64,000 nucleotides of DNA from Xenopus tropicalis. Lineage: Eukaryota; Chordata; Amphibia; Anura; Pipidae. The stretch covers positions 134,975,047-135,039,046 of the forward strand of contig NC_030678.2 in the NCBI RefSeq assembly GCF_000004195.4, given 5' to 3'. The notes beneath the pieces are model-generated. The model was not told the origin of the DNA, searched no databases, and saw nothing but the letters and a program-made list of their open reading frames with translations. Positions 12,058 through 26,193 of the stretch are shown here, in pieces. The number at the start of each line of letters is the position of its first letter. Within the stretch, counting starts at the first letter, position 1. A program made the translations under genes and the position numbers.

Positions 12058-13089
12058 TCATATTGTAGATTCATTGTCAAATATTTTAGCCTTGAGTGAC
12101 TGTAGGTTATGCTGGATAAAATTTTCAGTAACAAAAGTGTCTGAATACCGTGAATCTTTCCTACTTGGTCTGTTGCGTTTTTTAATTGAATTCTGAATAG
12201 TTTCCGATGTAAAGTAGTAAACAATAGGGTCAAAGCAACAGTTGGACACAGCTATGCATAATGTGATGGGGTACATAGTCCTTACTGCTGCCTTTACTGA
12301 GCAGTTGCTGAAAGATTGAGTCCTCATGAGTGAATAGAGCACCAGGTTTATATTATATGGAATGAAGCAAAAACAAAAGATCATCAAGTGAACGACAATC
12401 ATCTTCAACACCTTCTTTTTGTTCAATTTGCTCCTGCTTAAAGTGATCGGCCTTTTCAGAGTCTTTAAAACCATTGTTGAACAGAACACGTTGAGAATGA
12501 GGGGTATAAAGAACCCCACTATTTCAATGAAGATAACAATCTTAGATAAGTATGTTTTCCATGTGTCGCTGGAGAAGTTCTCAAAGCAGGTTTCTGTATT
12601 ATTGCTTGTGCTTGTATTAGTAGAACGAAAGAAACTTGCTGGTGCACTCCCTGCTATCACAGTGAGCCACACTGCCAGACATACAATTTTTGCATTTTTT
12701 TTCGTCCTGATAGTTCTTGACTGAAAAGGGTAGACAATGGCCAAAAACCGATCGACACTAATGCAAGTCAGAAACAGGATGCTTCCATACATATTTGTAT
12801 AAAACAGAGTGACGGATATCTTGCACAGTATATCTCCAAAAGGCCAGTTTCTAGCCACAAAGTAGAAAATCCTGAATGGCAGCGTGAATACAAACAGAAG
12901 GTCCGATATTGCCAAATTTATCATGTATGTTGTTGTCTCATTCCGCACCTTTAAGGTGCAGCCAAAGATATATAAGGCAACACAGTTTGCTATCAGTCCA
13001 AGTACAAACACCATGCTAAACATGCACCCATACAGGGTGTATTTAAAATTGTCATCAACGATGCAATCTGAGCTATTGTTGCTTACCAT
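12058..13089 (-). CDS. LPAR6: Lysophosphatidic acid receptor 6 (P2Y5-type GPCR), intact single coding exon
   Basis: A complete 343-residue class A GPCR, one residue shorter than human LPAR6 as I know it. Seven hydrophobic segments are visible, the first at about residues 19-43. The DRY-box variant DRF is at 113-115. Cys89 and Cys168 fit the conserved TM3-ECL2 disulfide. The TM7 motif is DPIVY (287-291) in place of NPxxY. The N-terminus has an N-glycosylation sequon (NSS, 5-7), and ECL2 has several Asn-x-Ser/Thr sites (about 158-172). The C-terminal tail ends near an FDNES motif shared with the human protein. The family binds lysophosphatidic acid at the plasma membrane and signals mainly through G12/13. 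The gene lies antisense within RB1 intron 17, as in human and other vertebrates, which supports LPAR6 over other P2Y-like paralogues. The start is the first Met and aligns with the family N-terminus. Upstream noncoding exons could not be placed. Confidence 0.97.
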   Translation of the reverse strand: MVSNNSSDCIVDDNFKYTLYGCMFSMVFVLGLIANCVALYIFGCTLKVRNETTTYMINLAISDLLFVFTLPFRIFYFVARNWPFGDILCKISVTLFYTNMYGSILFLTCISVDRFLAIVYPFQSRTIRTKKNAKIVCLAVWLTVIAGSAPASFFRSTNTSTSNNTETCFENFSSDTWKTYLSKIVIFIEIVGFFIPLILNVFCSTMVLKTLKRPITLSRSKLNKKKVLKMIVVHLMIFCFCFIPYNINLVLYSLMRTQSFSNCSVKAAVRTMYPITLCIAVSNCCFDPIVYYFTSETIQNSIKKRNRPSRKDSRYSDTFVTENFIQHNLQSLKAKIFDNESTI

Positions 13090-14229
13090 TATAGCAGAGT
13101 TCCTGTTAAGCTGAGGAAGTTTACAGGGTTTTCTTGTTTGTATTTAGGGTTGAGTCGGGAATCAGAAATCCTTTGTAGAATTCATGTGCCTTTCTGCAGA
13201 CTCTAAAGTACTTCCCTTTGTCCTTCAGAGGTGTGAGGTGGAACAGGGATCTTTCTGAGAGCTTGGCACATCACTTGCAAGGCATTCCTTTCTGTCCTTT
13301 TTTTCCCAGTGAGGTTAACAGCACGTTGCAAATGTACAGCAATAAACGTCTGCTCCCATGCAGACAGCACTTTTATTGCTTCCTCAAAATCCACCGTTGT
13401 AAGGCATGGTTGTTGCTAAATTGAAAGTAATCCACCTTTTATCCAGCAAAGCAACAAAGCAGCGTTACCACATTTACCTTGTCTGGAAAGAATAAGCTGC
13501 TAGAATCTTGCATTCTTAGTCGGTATGCAGCATGTAAGCATGTGTAATAACTCCTGGGCAATCCAGATAATCAAGTTTTCTCCTTGCCAGCACAGCTTTA
13601 GTTGGATTTCTGTTGGTGGGTCAGGAAATTGTGTCCTTTGTTACAAATATAAATCCAAGGAGTGATCTCTCTTTCTTTCTGTCCCTTCTGAAGCAACAGA
13701 CTCCTCTGGTTCCAGAAGTGCGTGCCTCTGTGTGCTTTCACACACACACACACAAACACTGTAATTGAACAACACAGGAAGAGGCTGTCCTTCAACAAAG
13801 AATAGACTCAGCCCAGTGTGTTGGCTTGCTGTGCCTTCAATCTGATAAAGTCTCCTGGGAATATACCTTGGAGGCTTGCAAATGACCTACAGAAGATAAA
13901 GTTAAAAACAATTTACTCTCTTAAGTTCCACACTGCATTCAGTTTGTTCAATATCCAGCTTAATATCAGCATTTTGCCAAATCAACTGCCCTTATCAAGT
14001 GAAATTGCATTATTTTAATATATGTTATTAGGATATTGAAGGTTAATGCAAGTTTATTAACAAGAGAGCATATAACGGTGGCTGTCTGTGAGAAGGAATA
14101 TTTTGTCAAAGGTTCTCAAAGATATAATAAAATATTTTACAGCTACTGTTTCTTGGCCATTTTCAAATGTAGCAGCATGTTATCTTTGTGTGCACAGAAT
14201 GTCCCCCAATCATCTTCTTTTAGCAGAAC

Positions 14230-14400
14230 TTTCTTAAGATTGTAAGCTCTTTTGGGCAGGGCTCTTTTCACTTCTTGTATCTGTTTTTGATTGCTTTATA
14301 TGCTACTCTGTATGTCAAATGTATGAAACCCACTTATTGTACAGCGCTGCGGAATAAGTTGGTGCTTTATAAATAAATTAATAATAATGATCACTATTTT
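14230..14400 (+). repeat. Retroposon 3' tail (L2/CR1-like) ending in TAA-rich repeat
   Basis: Contains attgtaagctcttttgggca, then ttattgtacagcgctgcgga, then gctttataaataaattaata. The same module is at 26014-26180 and, inverted and partly duplicated, at 35704-35983. It looks like the 3' end of an L2/CR1-clade LINE or a derived SINE; no reverse transcriptase is present. Confidence 0.65.
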
Positions 14401-14422
14401 TTTTTTAAATATTTTTTTTTTT

Positions 14423-14426
<4 letters not shown>

Positions 14427-14488
<62 letters not shown>
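14427..14488. repeat. (TA)n microsatellite
   Basis: 31 TA dinucleotides. The next about 100 bases (atgtttcggctgcaacgcca, then gcctttgtcat) resemble the segment at 42061-42180, which also sits beside (TA)n. Confidence 0.95.
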
Positions 14489-14492
<4 letters not shown>

Positions 14493-17400
14493 CCGATGGT
14501 TAGGTACCGCTCACACAGGACTTAGAATTCATTTTTGGTACTTTATTAAAGTGAAGTGAAAAGTGATGTTTCGGCTGCAACGCCAGCCTTTGTCATACAT
14601 ACATATATGTATGTAAAATATATAGGAACTGTTGCATTTTTTAGGTGTTTAAAATAAAGCAGCAGGACAGCACCCCTAATGGTTAGGTCGGGCAGCAGAG
14701 AAAGTTTTGTCTACTGAGAAATTTACGTATTCATGTATATAGCTGAAATTTAGCTATAGCAAACAGCTAGATACATAATTAAAGCTATGCTACTTTACTG
14801 TCTGATGGGAGTATTTTCTTTTCAGCTATGCTGTTTTGAAATAGAGAAAAAAAGCAGCAGACATACCATCCTGACAAGATAAGATCCACACTGACCCCAG
14901 TGTCCTTCCTGAGTAACAGTCCACTTATCACCTGGCTTGAAAGCAGCTGGGTCATGTATTGAAGCACAAATCTAGGGCCATGATTTATACAACAGCTTTC
15001 TTTTAACATGAAATATGTCTGTGATTTGACAACTATTTGCTGTGATAATATACTTGACTAAGTAAGCTTTTAATAGGAAAAACCACATTGCCACATGTTT
15101 TACAGCTTACAAACTGCAGCCAGGTTCTTTGTCCTGTCTTGAGAGACCGAATTGTATTTAGCTGCAGATGGGTTAGTGGCTCTTAAACTTCAGGAACAAA
15201 GCTGTATTTAAGTGTGCGTTTTAAACCTTGATTTCATGAAAAAGTATCCTTTTACCAATTAATTATTTTGTTTTTCTGTTAAACTCCTTAAGGCTCTTGT
15301 TTTCCTTTTTCAATAGCACATCCAAAAGTTGTATATGTCAGCAAAACCACAGTAGAAATGTTTTGTCAGTTTTAATACAAACCATGACATTTGTTTACAA
15401 AGAAGTAGACACTTACGTAAACTGTCTGAATTTAGAGATACAACTGCAAAAACTGACAAAACTGTGCTAGGGAGGACATGGGGAACATTTATGAACACAG
15501 GCTACTAATATTTTGAAGTGGGAAATCAAAATGATGGGGAATGCACCCTTTACTTGAACATTCTGCCTGATTTGCGGTGGAGTTTGGCTTCTGCCAACTG
15601 CAAAGCGCTTGCATTTGACAGAAAATACCTGAGACGCCAATGGAGTAAATTTTCAGCAAATGGAAAAGCAAACTACTAATGGTCTTTTGGGGGAATGAAA
15701 AAAAGAGAGTAACAGATACAAAATAGGTGCAACCCAAAAAAACAGTTGATAAATGTTTTAGGAGCATGTAGCGACGACCACCAGTGGGAAAAAAAGATTA
15801 AATGTTTTGCTAATATTGCATGTGCAATACAATGCCATATGGAATAACAATAACATTAATAAACTGTAAAATGAACTTATATAATTGCAAAATTATTATT
15901 TTTTTATTATGCATTTTTTACATTTGCTATTTTTTATTGTTTACTTCTGACTTTAAAAGCTGAGCTATGTTCTGTGGGGAAATCTGGTCACTAATAGAGT
16001 AGAAATGTGAGGTAGCGTCTTGTATGATCTGCAGGGAATTCCCAGCATTACAGCTGGGTTACATCTTGAGTCATTGCTCTGTAGCATGTCAGAACTCCTC
16101 TATTGTCTGTCAGTGAGACAATAAAATGGGTTTTTTCACTAACCCTTTTTTTTGGACATTACGGAGAATCCTTAAATAGTTGTATAAGTATAATTATGCT
16201 TTACCATTTACAAAAGTCTGACACCATGACACTTACAATCTAATTATCCTGCCACAAGCATAGATACAAGTGATATATATGTAGTATTTCTAGAGAGGAA
16301 GTGTCTGTGTGCCAGTTTCATAGAAGCTCTTTTCACACCTTGATTTCATCATAGAGATTTGGTTTTGTTTTAGTTTGATCAACAATGGGGGAAAATTGTC
16401 CCTGTATATAATGAGAGGTTATATGCACATTATCTTACTAGAAAGATTTAATATTTTGTCATATGTTAAATACAAGTTATTGCTACAGTTTATTCTGCAC
16501 CAAAATCTGTATCTATACATAATGGTACTCAGATCCGATTTTTATTCTATTATTAAATCATCATACTCAGAATGTGAACAGTCACCAAAATGTCACTGGC
16601 TGGCTGCAACTTCTTTGTGGCAGGTCTATACTGGGTGTCAAAATAGGCCATGGCATTTCAAGTACACAAGGGCCCATACCCCATTAGCCCACTAAACTGT
16701 CACTATCTATGGGATTTTACAGCAGCTCCTATGGCATTTGCCAGAATCCACAGGTGGCTACTGCTGGGACTTTACACAATTCTGTATTATTTTGGCCTAT
16801 CGCAATTTTTGAAGCTACAAAATCAAACTGCCCTCCATTTTTGAGTAAATATGAAACCTAATTGATCGGATTTATTGGATATCCTAATGTTTGATCACTG
16901 TGTGGGTTGCCAAGTATGTGTAAAGAAGCTGATTGCATAAGATTTTGTAACCACTGGAAACAAGATTTAGTCTATTATATTTTAATAAGAAGCACCGGCT
17001 TAAAATATCTAAATTTAGGGTTTCTGATTAGTCCTATAAAAGATTAAGGCCAAAGGGCTCCATAGACTTCTTTAAAATAATTTTAGTAATGCCAAGTTGG
17101 TAAGCATCAGATTTAAAACTTGGGCAACTACTGAACTTAAAATGGACAAACTACTAAAATAAAGTATATTATTTATTTCTGCAAAGTGTAAGCCTGACAG
17201 CGGTTAATATATACCAGAATTGTACACTGCTTCCCAAGGTGTGAAGTTTATCTGTGAAAGAGTACATTATATTCTGCTTTAAGTGCAGCTCATTGTAAAG
17301 GGAACTGCTATACATACATGATGCTAAGTAAAGAAAGTTTAGCTAACCGCACAACTTGGTGTATTTTGGTCACATGGAAGTCTCACCCAACTGTATGAGA

Positions 17401-18909
17401 TATTTGACTCAAGTATTTCTATTTTCAGTACATGGGAGTTTATCTTGATCTACATCCAGGCTGCTGATCTAATGTGTCTAAGCCAGATATTTTGTTTGGT
17501 TTGCACAGAAATGTGTAGGGCCATTAGACACATACTAATCTGCTGTTTTACATGAGTCCTAAGCAGAGGTCAAAATAAAATGGTGTGAAGACCTGAAATA
17601 AATTTCTGGGGCTATAGAACAGCCCTTTTATCTTTGGAAACACCTATGTATCCTTAAATATCTTTCACTTGAACATTTATTACATATTTATTTCAACTGT
17701 AAATTTGAAATTACATTTTTGATACAATTTAACTACACAGCTCTTGTTTTTGTTTGCATATGTAACTAATTTGTATTAATCAATACACTACGTTGTGGCA
17801 CTTTGTAGAAATTGTTATTATGTTTGATTTCTGCCTTATTCAAAGTATAGCTAGTGAAATCCATAAAAGCAAATACATCCATTCACTGTGGGGACACTGT
17901 AGTTAATGCAGTTTCCACACATACTAATAAGTACAAATGGGTTGATAAATAAAGATGCATAAAAAAAACTTGCCTTTATGATTTCATGAAAATATACAGG
18001 ACACAAGTATGGAATGCGTGTGTATATGTTCCTTTAAATGTGAACCTGTTTTTTTTTTGTTTTTTTAACCACTAGTCTGTTGGATTAATCTGATACACAA
18101 TTGGTTAATGGTGTTATTGGACAGTAGAAACTGTATTCTTTCCACCCGTGTTTCTAACATCTAGTTTAGCACCTAGTTTATAGTTTGAACTTTACCTTCA
18201 GCAAACATGGAATTCTAAAACTAAATGGATTACAATCCATGGGTGATTTGCACCTATACACCATGTAATCACCTAGGTCCAAAAACTAGGAAATTGCTTT
18301 CAAAACATGTTAATGTAAGAAAAATACATAAGAATAGAGGATACAATGATTTGTTTACAGGTGATTTGAGTGGTAATCCAGTTCATTATTTCTATGCACA
18401 TGAGTATGTATTGTATGTAAGAGAGCATTGTGCCACTTCCTTTGTGCCAGGTAGCCTTTCAGTAGCTGGAAATAAATATTTTGCATAGCCCATAGAAGAG
18501 ATTCTTTTCTTTGGAGGAAATGCTTTGTAAAACCTTTTTAGGTTCTAGTATATTGTTAACATAGTTGGTACAATATAAAGTTAGACTCCTTTTGGAAACC
18601 TGGAAATTAGAGAGGGCATTGTAAGTAAATACTGTAAAAAGGGACCTGATACAGACCAGGTGTGGGTTTTACAAATAATATATTATTTGTGTATGTTCTC
18701 TAGTAAAGGCACTGTCATATGTGAGAAGAGCTCACTTCCATTGCCATGGTAAAGGCAAGACATTCTACCATCTGTTTTAAGTAGCAGCATTTGGAGCTTA
18801 TTTTCATTTAAGTTGGTGTATTTCATTTCACTTTGTATCAGGATACTCCTGTACATATCACTAAATATCTAGTAGAAAAACCTGTGCTTGAAGGGAGGGT
18901 TTGTAAACA

Positions 18910-19222
18910 CAGGTATAGGATCTGTTATTGAGAAATCCATTATCCAGAAGCTCTGAATTGCAGGAAGGCCATCTCCCAATTGACTCAAATAATCAAATAA
19001 ATAATCAAATAATTCCCATTTCATCCTTGTGTCCTAGGATCAAGCACCTTGTACTTGATCCTAATTTAGATGTAATTAATCCTTGGAGGCAAAACAGTCC
19101 TCTGGGTTTTTTAATGTTTAACTGATTTTTAGAAGAATTAAGCTGTGATCATCCAAATTACAAAAAAGTTTAACTCAAAAACATTAGATCTCGATCATTC
19201 CAGATAACAGGCCCCATACTTG
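18910..19222. repeat. CAGGTATAGGATCC-type MITE, diverged
   Basis: Starts caggtataggatctgttatt and ends gataacaggccccatacttg. Internal blocks ggaaggccatctccca and ccttgtacttgatccta are shared with copies at 21909, 25648 and 45275. Confidence 0.72.
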
Positions 19223-21908
19223 GGACTACTTCCAATGTAGTTATGAAGTGACTGCAGGCAAAGATTAGTGTTAGATTGTGTGTAGATTTTTTTTATGTTG
19301 AAAATGTTGCTTTTACTAGTAGCCCATTGTGTCTTTATCCTTAGACATGGGCTTTTTGAATGTCACGGTTCTGCCCCTCAGTGCCCATTGTGCCATTGTC
19401 ATTAATGCTGCACTGACACATTTCCTATATCCATGATTACCTATTATCTGTGTGAACTTTGAACTGGCACATGTAGCAGATTGTTATACAACCAAATAAT
19501 GGATTTCACAAACAGACTTCATTTCATTCACTTTTTCACTGTTGACATTTTAATTTAACAGAACAAATGGAAATGCTAGTGTTAGTGACTTGTGCTAATC
19601 ATTTTCAGGGAATATTTCTAGAGACATTAAGAGATCATATTCCTGTCATTATTGTATATTTCTCCTATAAACATTGTTCATGAAATACCTACCTGTTTGG
19701 TAGGTAATGCTTGTTTTATATACCATGAATATGCTAAGCCTGTGTTTGTACAAACATTTCTATCCTTTTTCATTGTGTGGCAAAGGATACACAAACATTT
19801 TCTCAGTGCTGAATGCATTTTAGTGCAAATTATTTTTATCTGAAATCGACCAGAAGAATGAATTTCCTTTCTTCTGGCACAATTCAGGAGGAGCCAACTA
19901 TTAAAAGGCAAATGTTGATCTCAATACTCTTGCATTTTTAATAGAACTGCTAGTCTGTACTAGTTCTGGGACAAGGGTTTATGCTTGCTATACATATAAA
20001 CGTTTTTTACTACTTGGCTAGTAGGGTTTGTCTCACTTGTTATTCTGGTTTATATGCCCTCATTTTAATTGGGTAATATACACTTACATTCTGAAATATA
20101 ATTTAAGGTATTTCTAAAGGATCTTCCTGTGTTATTCATTTTGCCCCAACCCGCAATAACCACCCACCATCTCACCTCACTCATATCTCCTGTTTTTTCT
20201 ACCTTATTCACCAGTGAAACAATTACCATACTGCTGCTATTGGTGCTGTAAAATAAAGAGCACCAACTGAACTGTGCTATATACAAACCAATTTGCTTTA
20301 TATATGTTGTGCTAGAAAACAACTACGGTAATTTCTGCCAAAACTAAACGAGAAGCACTTTTATATGGATATGATGCATCAGCCTGCAGGTCCGTCTGAC
20401 AGTAAGTCAGATAAATGCAGTATGGCCACTGAGATGCATAGCCAAATTCCATATGTGTTGGCCATGTGTAATTGGTTTTAGAGGAGTATAGTTTCCTAGA
20501 GAAGGCATTTTAACTTATACAGAAGAAGTTGAATATGTCTTGCTTTCTTTTTGTTGCAGTTAGCAGCTCTCTTTTCTTGAATGCTATACTAATTTGCATC
20601 AGTTTGGTTAGAGCCCTGCCCTCTCACTTGTTGATTATGCACACCAAGCTCAAAAGATAGAACAAAAGGCACTGTCACCTCAGCGAAACTCCTAAGCTAT
20701 CCCACGTGAAAGGACCCCACCTTAGCTTTTGTTTCTCATTTCTGATAAATATTTATGGTTTAAATCAAGGGACACTATACTGACTAGAAAGCAAAGGCCA
20801 ATACACATGGATCTTCTTGCTGAGTAAAATATAGGTTTCCTCACGTCTGACAGACGGTCAGTTGATTATATATTGCTCAGTAAATCCAAACAAGCATTCC
20901 TTTAATTAGAAAATGGAATGCAATTTTTTTGTATGAGACTAAAGTAGTTTTACATTTATAAATGCCAGCCTAAATGTGTGAGATTTAACAAATGTGGTGT
21001 TATTATTTTGCAAATAAATCGGTTTACTATCCATTCCTCATTTATATATATGTTGTTTACATATGGCCGACACATTTAAGCAGAGCTTTACAGAAAATGG
21101 GCTCATTCACATCTTATGCATCTCAGGAACCTTGTTTTTACATTTATTATGAAATTTTCACGATGAGAAGCATTTATAGAATTGGCCTTTTTCTAAATCA
21201 TAAAACTCAGGTGGCCATACAATGTGAGATTTCCTTTTTTTGGAGAGGTTACCAGATGAGCAGATCTTAACCTGATTTATACAAGCTGGACTAAATTGGG
21301 CTGATCCGATTGGATCATATAACAGGGCCTGTGGCAGTGCTGGGTCATCCGCTATTTGTGCCCAAGACACAACCAACCCATGCTCAATGCCAATTGCAGC
21401 TGCTCCATCATCCTGTGCACACTACTCCCATACCTTCCAACATTTGAAAAATGTAAAGAGGGACAAAAAGAAATGCACGTATCGCAGCAATTTTTTTTAC
21501 CACACTGCCCATACAAAATTTACCAGGTTATGTCAAGTTAGAACACATTTTGGGGGGGTTTGGAGTCTTGTTTTATGTGTTATTACAGTTTTGCTTATAA
21601 AGGTGAAATTACTTGGGGTCAACCCCAAAAATATTTTTTGCCTAATAAAAGAAAACATAATTCTAAGCAACTTTCCAATGTGAATTTATTTAAAAACGTT
21701 TAGTGCTCTAAAAATTATTTGTAAATGTAATTGCTATTGAAAGCAGCATTTCCTGCTTGTTATTTTTTAAAGAATGTTGCAAAGGTCAGTCTCCTCCAGC
21801 AAGGCATGTCTGTCAGTCTGCTGCCTGTGTTACATTGGTTCAACAGTCAGAGCCACCAGAGAATATAAAAGAACAGACAAACTCTACTTCTAATAGCAAT
21901 TATATATA

Positions 21909-22197
21909 CATGTGTGGAACCTGTTATCCAGAATGCTCGGGACCTGGGGTTCTTTCTGTAATTTGGATCTCCATAACTTAAATCTGCTAAAAATCATTTA
22001 AATATTGAATAAACCCAATAGGATTGTTTTGCCTCCAATAAGGATTAATTATATCTTAGTTGGGATCAAGTACAAGGTTCTGTTTTATCATTACAGAGAA
22101 AAAGGAATTTTTAAAAAAAAATTAGAATTATTTGCTTACAATGGGAGATGGCCTTTTTGTAATTTGGAACTTTCTGGATAAGGGATCCCGTACCTGT
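21909..22197. mobile_element. CAGGTATAGGATCC-type MITE, TA flanked
   Basis: Starts after TA with catgtgtggaacctgttatc and ends ggataagggatcccgtacctg before TA. It contains gatcaagtacaaggttctgt. Non-coding, 289 bp. Confidence 0.8.
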
Positions 22198-25100
22198 ACA
22201 AAAACCATTGCAACTTTGTAATGCATGTATATTGCGAAATTGCTTTGAATTTGTTTTATTTATTAGGCAAATAATTATATTTTGGGTTGACTTGTCCTTT
22301 AAGCTGTAAGTCTCCGTTCCCGCGTTTGTCTTGTTAGTTACATTTCTGTCTAAGTGCAGGGGTTGAGTATTCTAGGCTCTCTGCCTGAAGCCCACTTATC
22401 GAGAAACTTGGTATCTTTTTTTTGCGATTTTTCAATAAGAATCTGGAATAAAAATTCGGGATAGCCCCACCTCGCACAGTTGCCCCTGAGGCACTTGACT
22501 CTCCCCAAGTTCCAGCACTGACCTACAGAGACCTGTCAAACGAGGGCAGCATCTATGCCAATGGATGTGGTTCTTATCAGAAAGGATTTTCAAATCTGGC
22601 AGATTTGATATTTTACCAATTTTGAACCCATACACTGGCCAGTAAGCTATGGCCAGCTTGACTCTGTCTCCTTTACTCTGATTTGGTGCTCTGACGTATT
22701 GCACATTAGCAGTTTACACACATGGTAGTTACATGCACAACTAAACATGTAAAGTTTCAGTGTTTAAAACCATCCAAAGTATATATAATGTACAAACACC
22801 GGTAGTATATTTTATCCTGTACCTATTGTACACTTCTTTGTATTTTTGTTCTTTGGGAATTCACAACTTTTAACACTATAGACATACTGGAATTTTAAGG
22901 GGGTTTCTAAAAAAAGGGAAGAAAAAAAAACTTCCCCCCCACCTACCCAGGAATGGGCACACAGTTTGCCCCATTTAGCTGCTTTTCAATATTAAGGAAA
23001 CTATGTCTCTGTGCAAAGTAAATGTAGTGTTGTTGGATTCCTGGCAAACCCAGTGAAGTTTTCCTTTAACACTCTGCCGCCTAAAATGAGTTTAGTGTAT
23101 TCTGTGGTTTCATGCTGCATGTGTCATTGTAAATAGAGACAGAAATTCTCAGTAGTGAGGACCTGGTTGTTATTTTTGATATGCATCCTGTTTGCCATGT
23201 TCACCAAAATATATTAGAAGAAAAAATAATGAATGAATAGGACTGCACATTCTTTATATTTTCTTTGAAAAAGGGGCTGCTTTACAATTTAGAGTCTATA
23301 CAGCCAGTCTAGTTTCATTGTATCTTTTGCCTGAAAATCCAGCCAGTTCTTCCATAACAGAAGTCTTTCACATGTATATTTTACTCTGGGCAGAGGAACT
23401 GCAGGTTTCAGTTAAATCCTCCCATAATGCTTTCAGGTGGATTTTCTATTTCTAATATTGACCATTCTAGAAAGTTATAGGATAAATAAGACTCTTGTCA
23501 TACACCTCCGTTGGGATGTACTACCCTAATTGTATTTATTTTTTTTATACTAACTTGCATATACAGTTATCAATAGGACTTTCAGTGCAGTACAAGTATT
23601 CTAGTATTAGTACAGTATAACAGTCTTTCAGACACCCGAGTGTACTACATTTGGGCAGCTGTATGCTTCTATACCAGCCTATTGGATTCCCAGGGATTTT
23701 AATACAGTTGAAAGGTGGTGTTATTTTGGGGGGGAATTGCTCAGCATATTGAGAATAGAGCATATGCCATAGAGTGCCACTAGGCACTGAAAGATCATAT
23801 CTGATCCCTTTCACAAAAAAAAAGTTTTTCTTTCTAATCAAACAAATGTGACAAATAGTATTTATTATGTTAATTTTTCAATAACCGTCTTCAAACTTTA
23901 TAAGCATTAATACAATATTGTATTGTATTAGTTAGGCATTATTGTGTCTGATTTTCCCATAAGGCTGTAAACATAGGTGTTAATTAAAGATTATTTTTAC
24001 ACTTTGGAATTATTTTAACCAGGTAAACATTTAACATCCCATGGAGAGATTTATCCAAATAAACCCTAAAGATAGAAAAATGCAAACAAAACCCAAAGAA
24101 AGACAAAGTTGTAAACGCCAAAGAAAATAACTAGTTGAAAGCAATGGAGAGGTTTAAAGTACTGTTTAAAAATGCTATCTTGGCTGACCATATCGCTAAC
24201 TGAGCCGTGTAGTTAATTATTTATAAGGTTTTGTATAGATACTACATTTTCCTTTAAAAGGCACATGATTATTGACAGAAAGGGCCTGCACCTGAGTATT
24301 AAGTATGCAAGTTAACTCATCCACACACCATCTGTAGTGCTAATACTATCTGCTATGTTCCAGCTTTTAGGTAATTTCCAGTTACTATTCAATATTCCAG
24401 AAAACAAATACAAATATAAGAAAAGTTATCTGTGCTGTTCATTGCCTTTGTCAGCAAGCCCAGGTCCTTTTACAGTTGGCTCAAGGTCGAGTAATGGTAA
24501 TGTAGGTTGAGTAATGGCTCTTCTTGCTCTTGTTGCAGATGCCTTTTTCTGCCCTTTCTATGCCTATTGTCTGCACAGGCCAGTGCCAGGGGGCAGTGGG
24601 TTGCACTCTGTGCCCCTGGTCTTGGAATAAAACATTCTGTTTTCTGGCTGCTGTAACTAATTGATTGGCTTTTTAATGGAAGAGCAGATTGTGTATATGC
24701 TTGTACTATCCTTGTAAAATGGGGGTTTGACCACTTCCATCCTTCCTAGTATAGGCTTTGCAAGTACTCTCTGAAGCCCCAAAAAAACAAACACATGTTT
24801 AGATTTTCTCTTAAATTTTTAAGCTATGTGTTCCACCATATTTTGCTCCACCATTCTAAATAGGTTGATAGCTCTTTACAGAACTATTTATGTTCCAGCG
24901 CTTTGTTCAGGTAAAGGTCCTCCGTAAACAACTTGCTTTAAAGAATCTAAAGGGATGTGCTGGCATACATTCCATAATATGAAATTATTTATTAGTTGCC
25001 CTTAAAGTAAATGAAAAATGCAAAAATATCAATATGAAGAAATTATTTTGCATTTTTTCCACTTTATCTAAATAGAGAGCCCTAATAGCCCTAATAGAGC

Positions 25101-25647
25101 TTATTTTTTGAACAGCTATGGGATTTATTATCATCATTGATTCATCCTAAAATCTTTACATTATTTCCTGCCCCAGTGGAGCTTACAATCAATGCCCTGT
25201 TTTATTAGGAACCAGTTGACCTTCCTGTATATTTTTGGAGTGTGGGAGAAATTGAAGCACAGTGTGCCTGGGGGAAACCCACATACTTGGTGGGAAACCC
25301 AATGGATCCCAACAGATAAGGGATTACTGTATGTTTATTTAGAAACTGATTTTTCCAAAATGATAGAATATATAGTTTTAAATAATTTTCCAGTAGTTAT
25401 TCATTAAACATTTTCAGTGGCTTTAAAGGTATTTGTAAAAGTGTTAGCCCTTTTGTTCTCTGTGTCTGACTTAAAACAACGGGATGATCCTTTGGTTTGC
25501 TGAAAGTAAAACTCATTACTAGTGATGATCTGGCTTAATCTTGGGAAAGAGGGCACTTTCCTTCAGTTAAGCCAGATTACCACAAGTTATGTGTTTTACT
25601 TGTGGCCATGTGAATGTTCGTCAAGGAGAAGTCACTTTCAGCTATTA

Positions 25648-26193
25648 CAGGTATAGGATCCCTTATCCGTAAACCGGTTATCCAGAAAGTTCCGAATTAC
25701 GGAAAGGCCATCTCCCATAGACTCCATTATAAGCAAATAATTTGAATTTTTAAAAATGATTTAGTTTTTCTCTGTAATAATAAAACAGAACCTTGTACTT
25801 GATCCCAACTAAGATATAATTAATCCTTATTGGAGGAGAAACAATCCTATTGGGTTTAAAGGATTTGTTTTAGTAGACTTAAGGTATGGAGATCCAAATT
25901 ACGGAAAGATCCCTTATCCGGAAAGCCCCAGGTCCCGATCGTTCTTGATAATAGGTCCCGGTCATTCTGGATAATAGGTTCCCACACCTTGTGTCTCAAC
26001 CCTTTCTCCTTGTAGATTGTAAGCTCTTTTGGGCAGGGCTCTCTTCACCTCTTGTATCGGTTACTGATTGCTTTATATGTTACTCTGTATGTCCAATGTA
26101 TGTAACCCACTTATTGTACAGCGCTGTGGAATATGTTGGTGCTTTATAAATAAATGTTAATAATAATAATAATAATAATAGGTCCTATACCTG
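25648..26193. mobile_element. CAGGTATAGGATCC-type MITE interrupted by a retroposon tail
   Basis: TA precedes caggtataggatcccttatc; ggtcctatacctg precedes TA at the right. The MITE proper runs to about 25990 and again from about 26180. Between lies the retroposon-like tail at 26014-26180. Confidence 0.78.
26014..26180 (+). repeat. Retroposon 3' tail with (TAA)n
   Basis: attgtaagctcttttgggca to gctttataaataaatgttaa, then taataataata. Very similar to 14230-14400. Sits inside a TA-flanked MITE. Confidence 0.7.
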
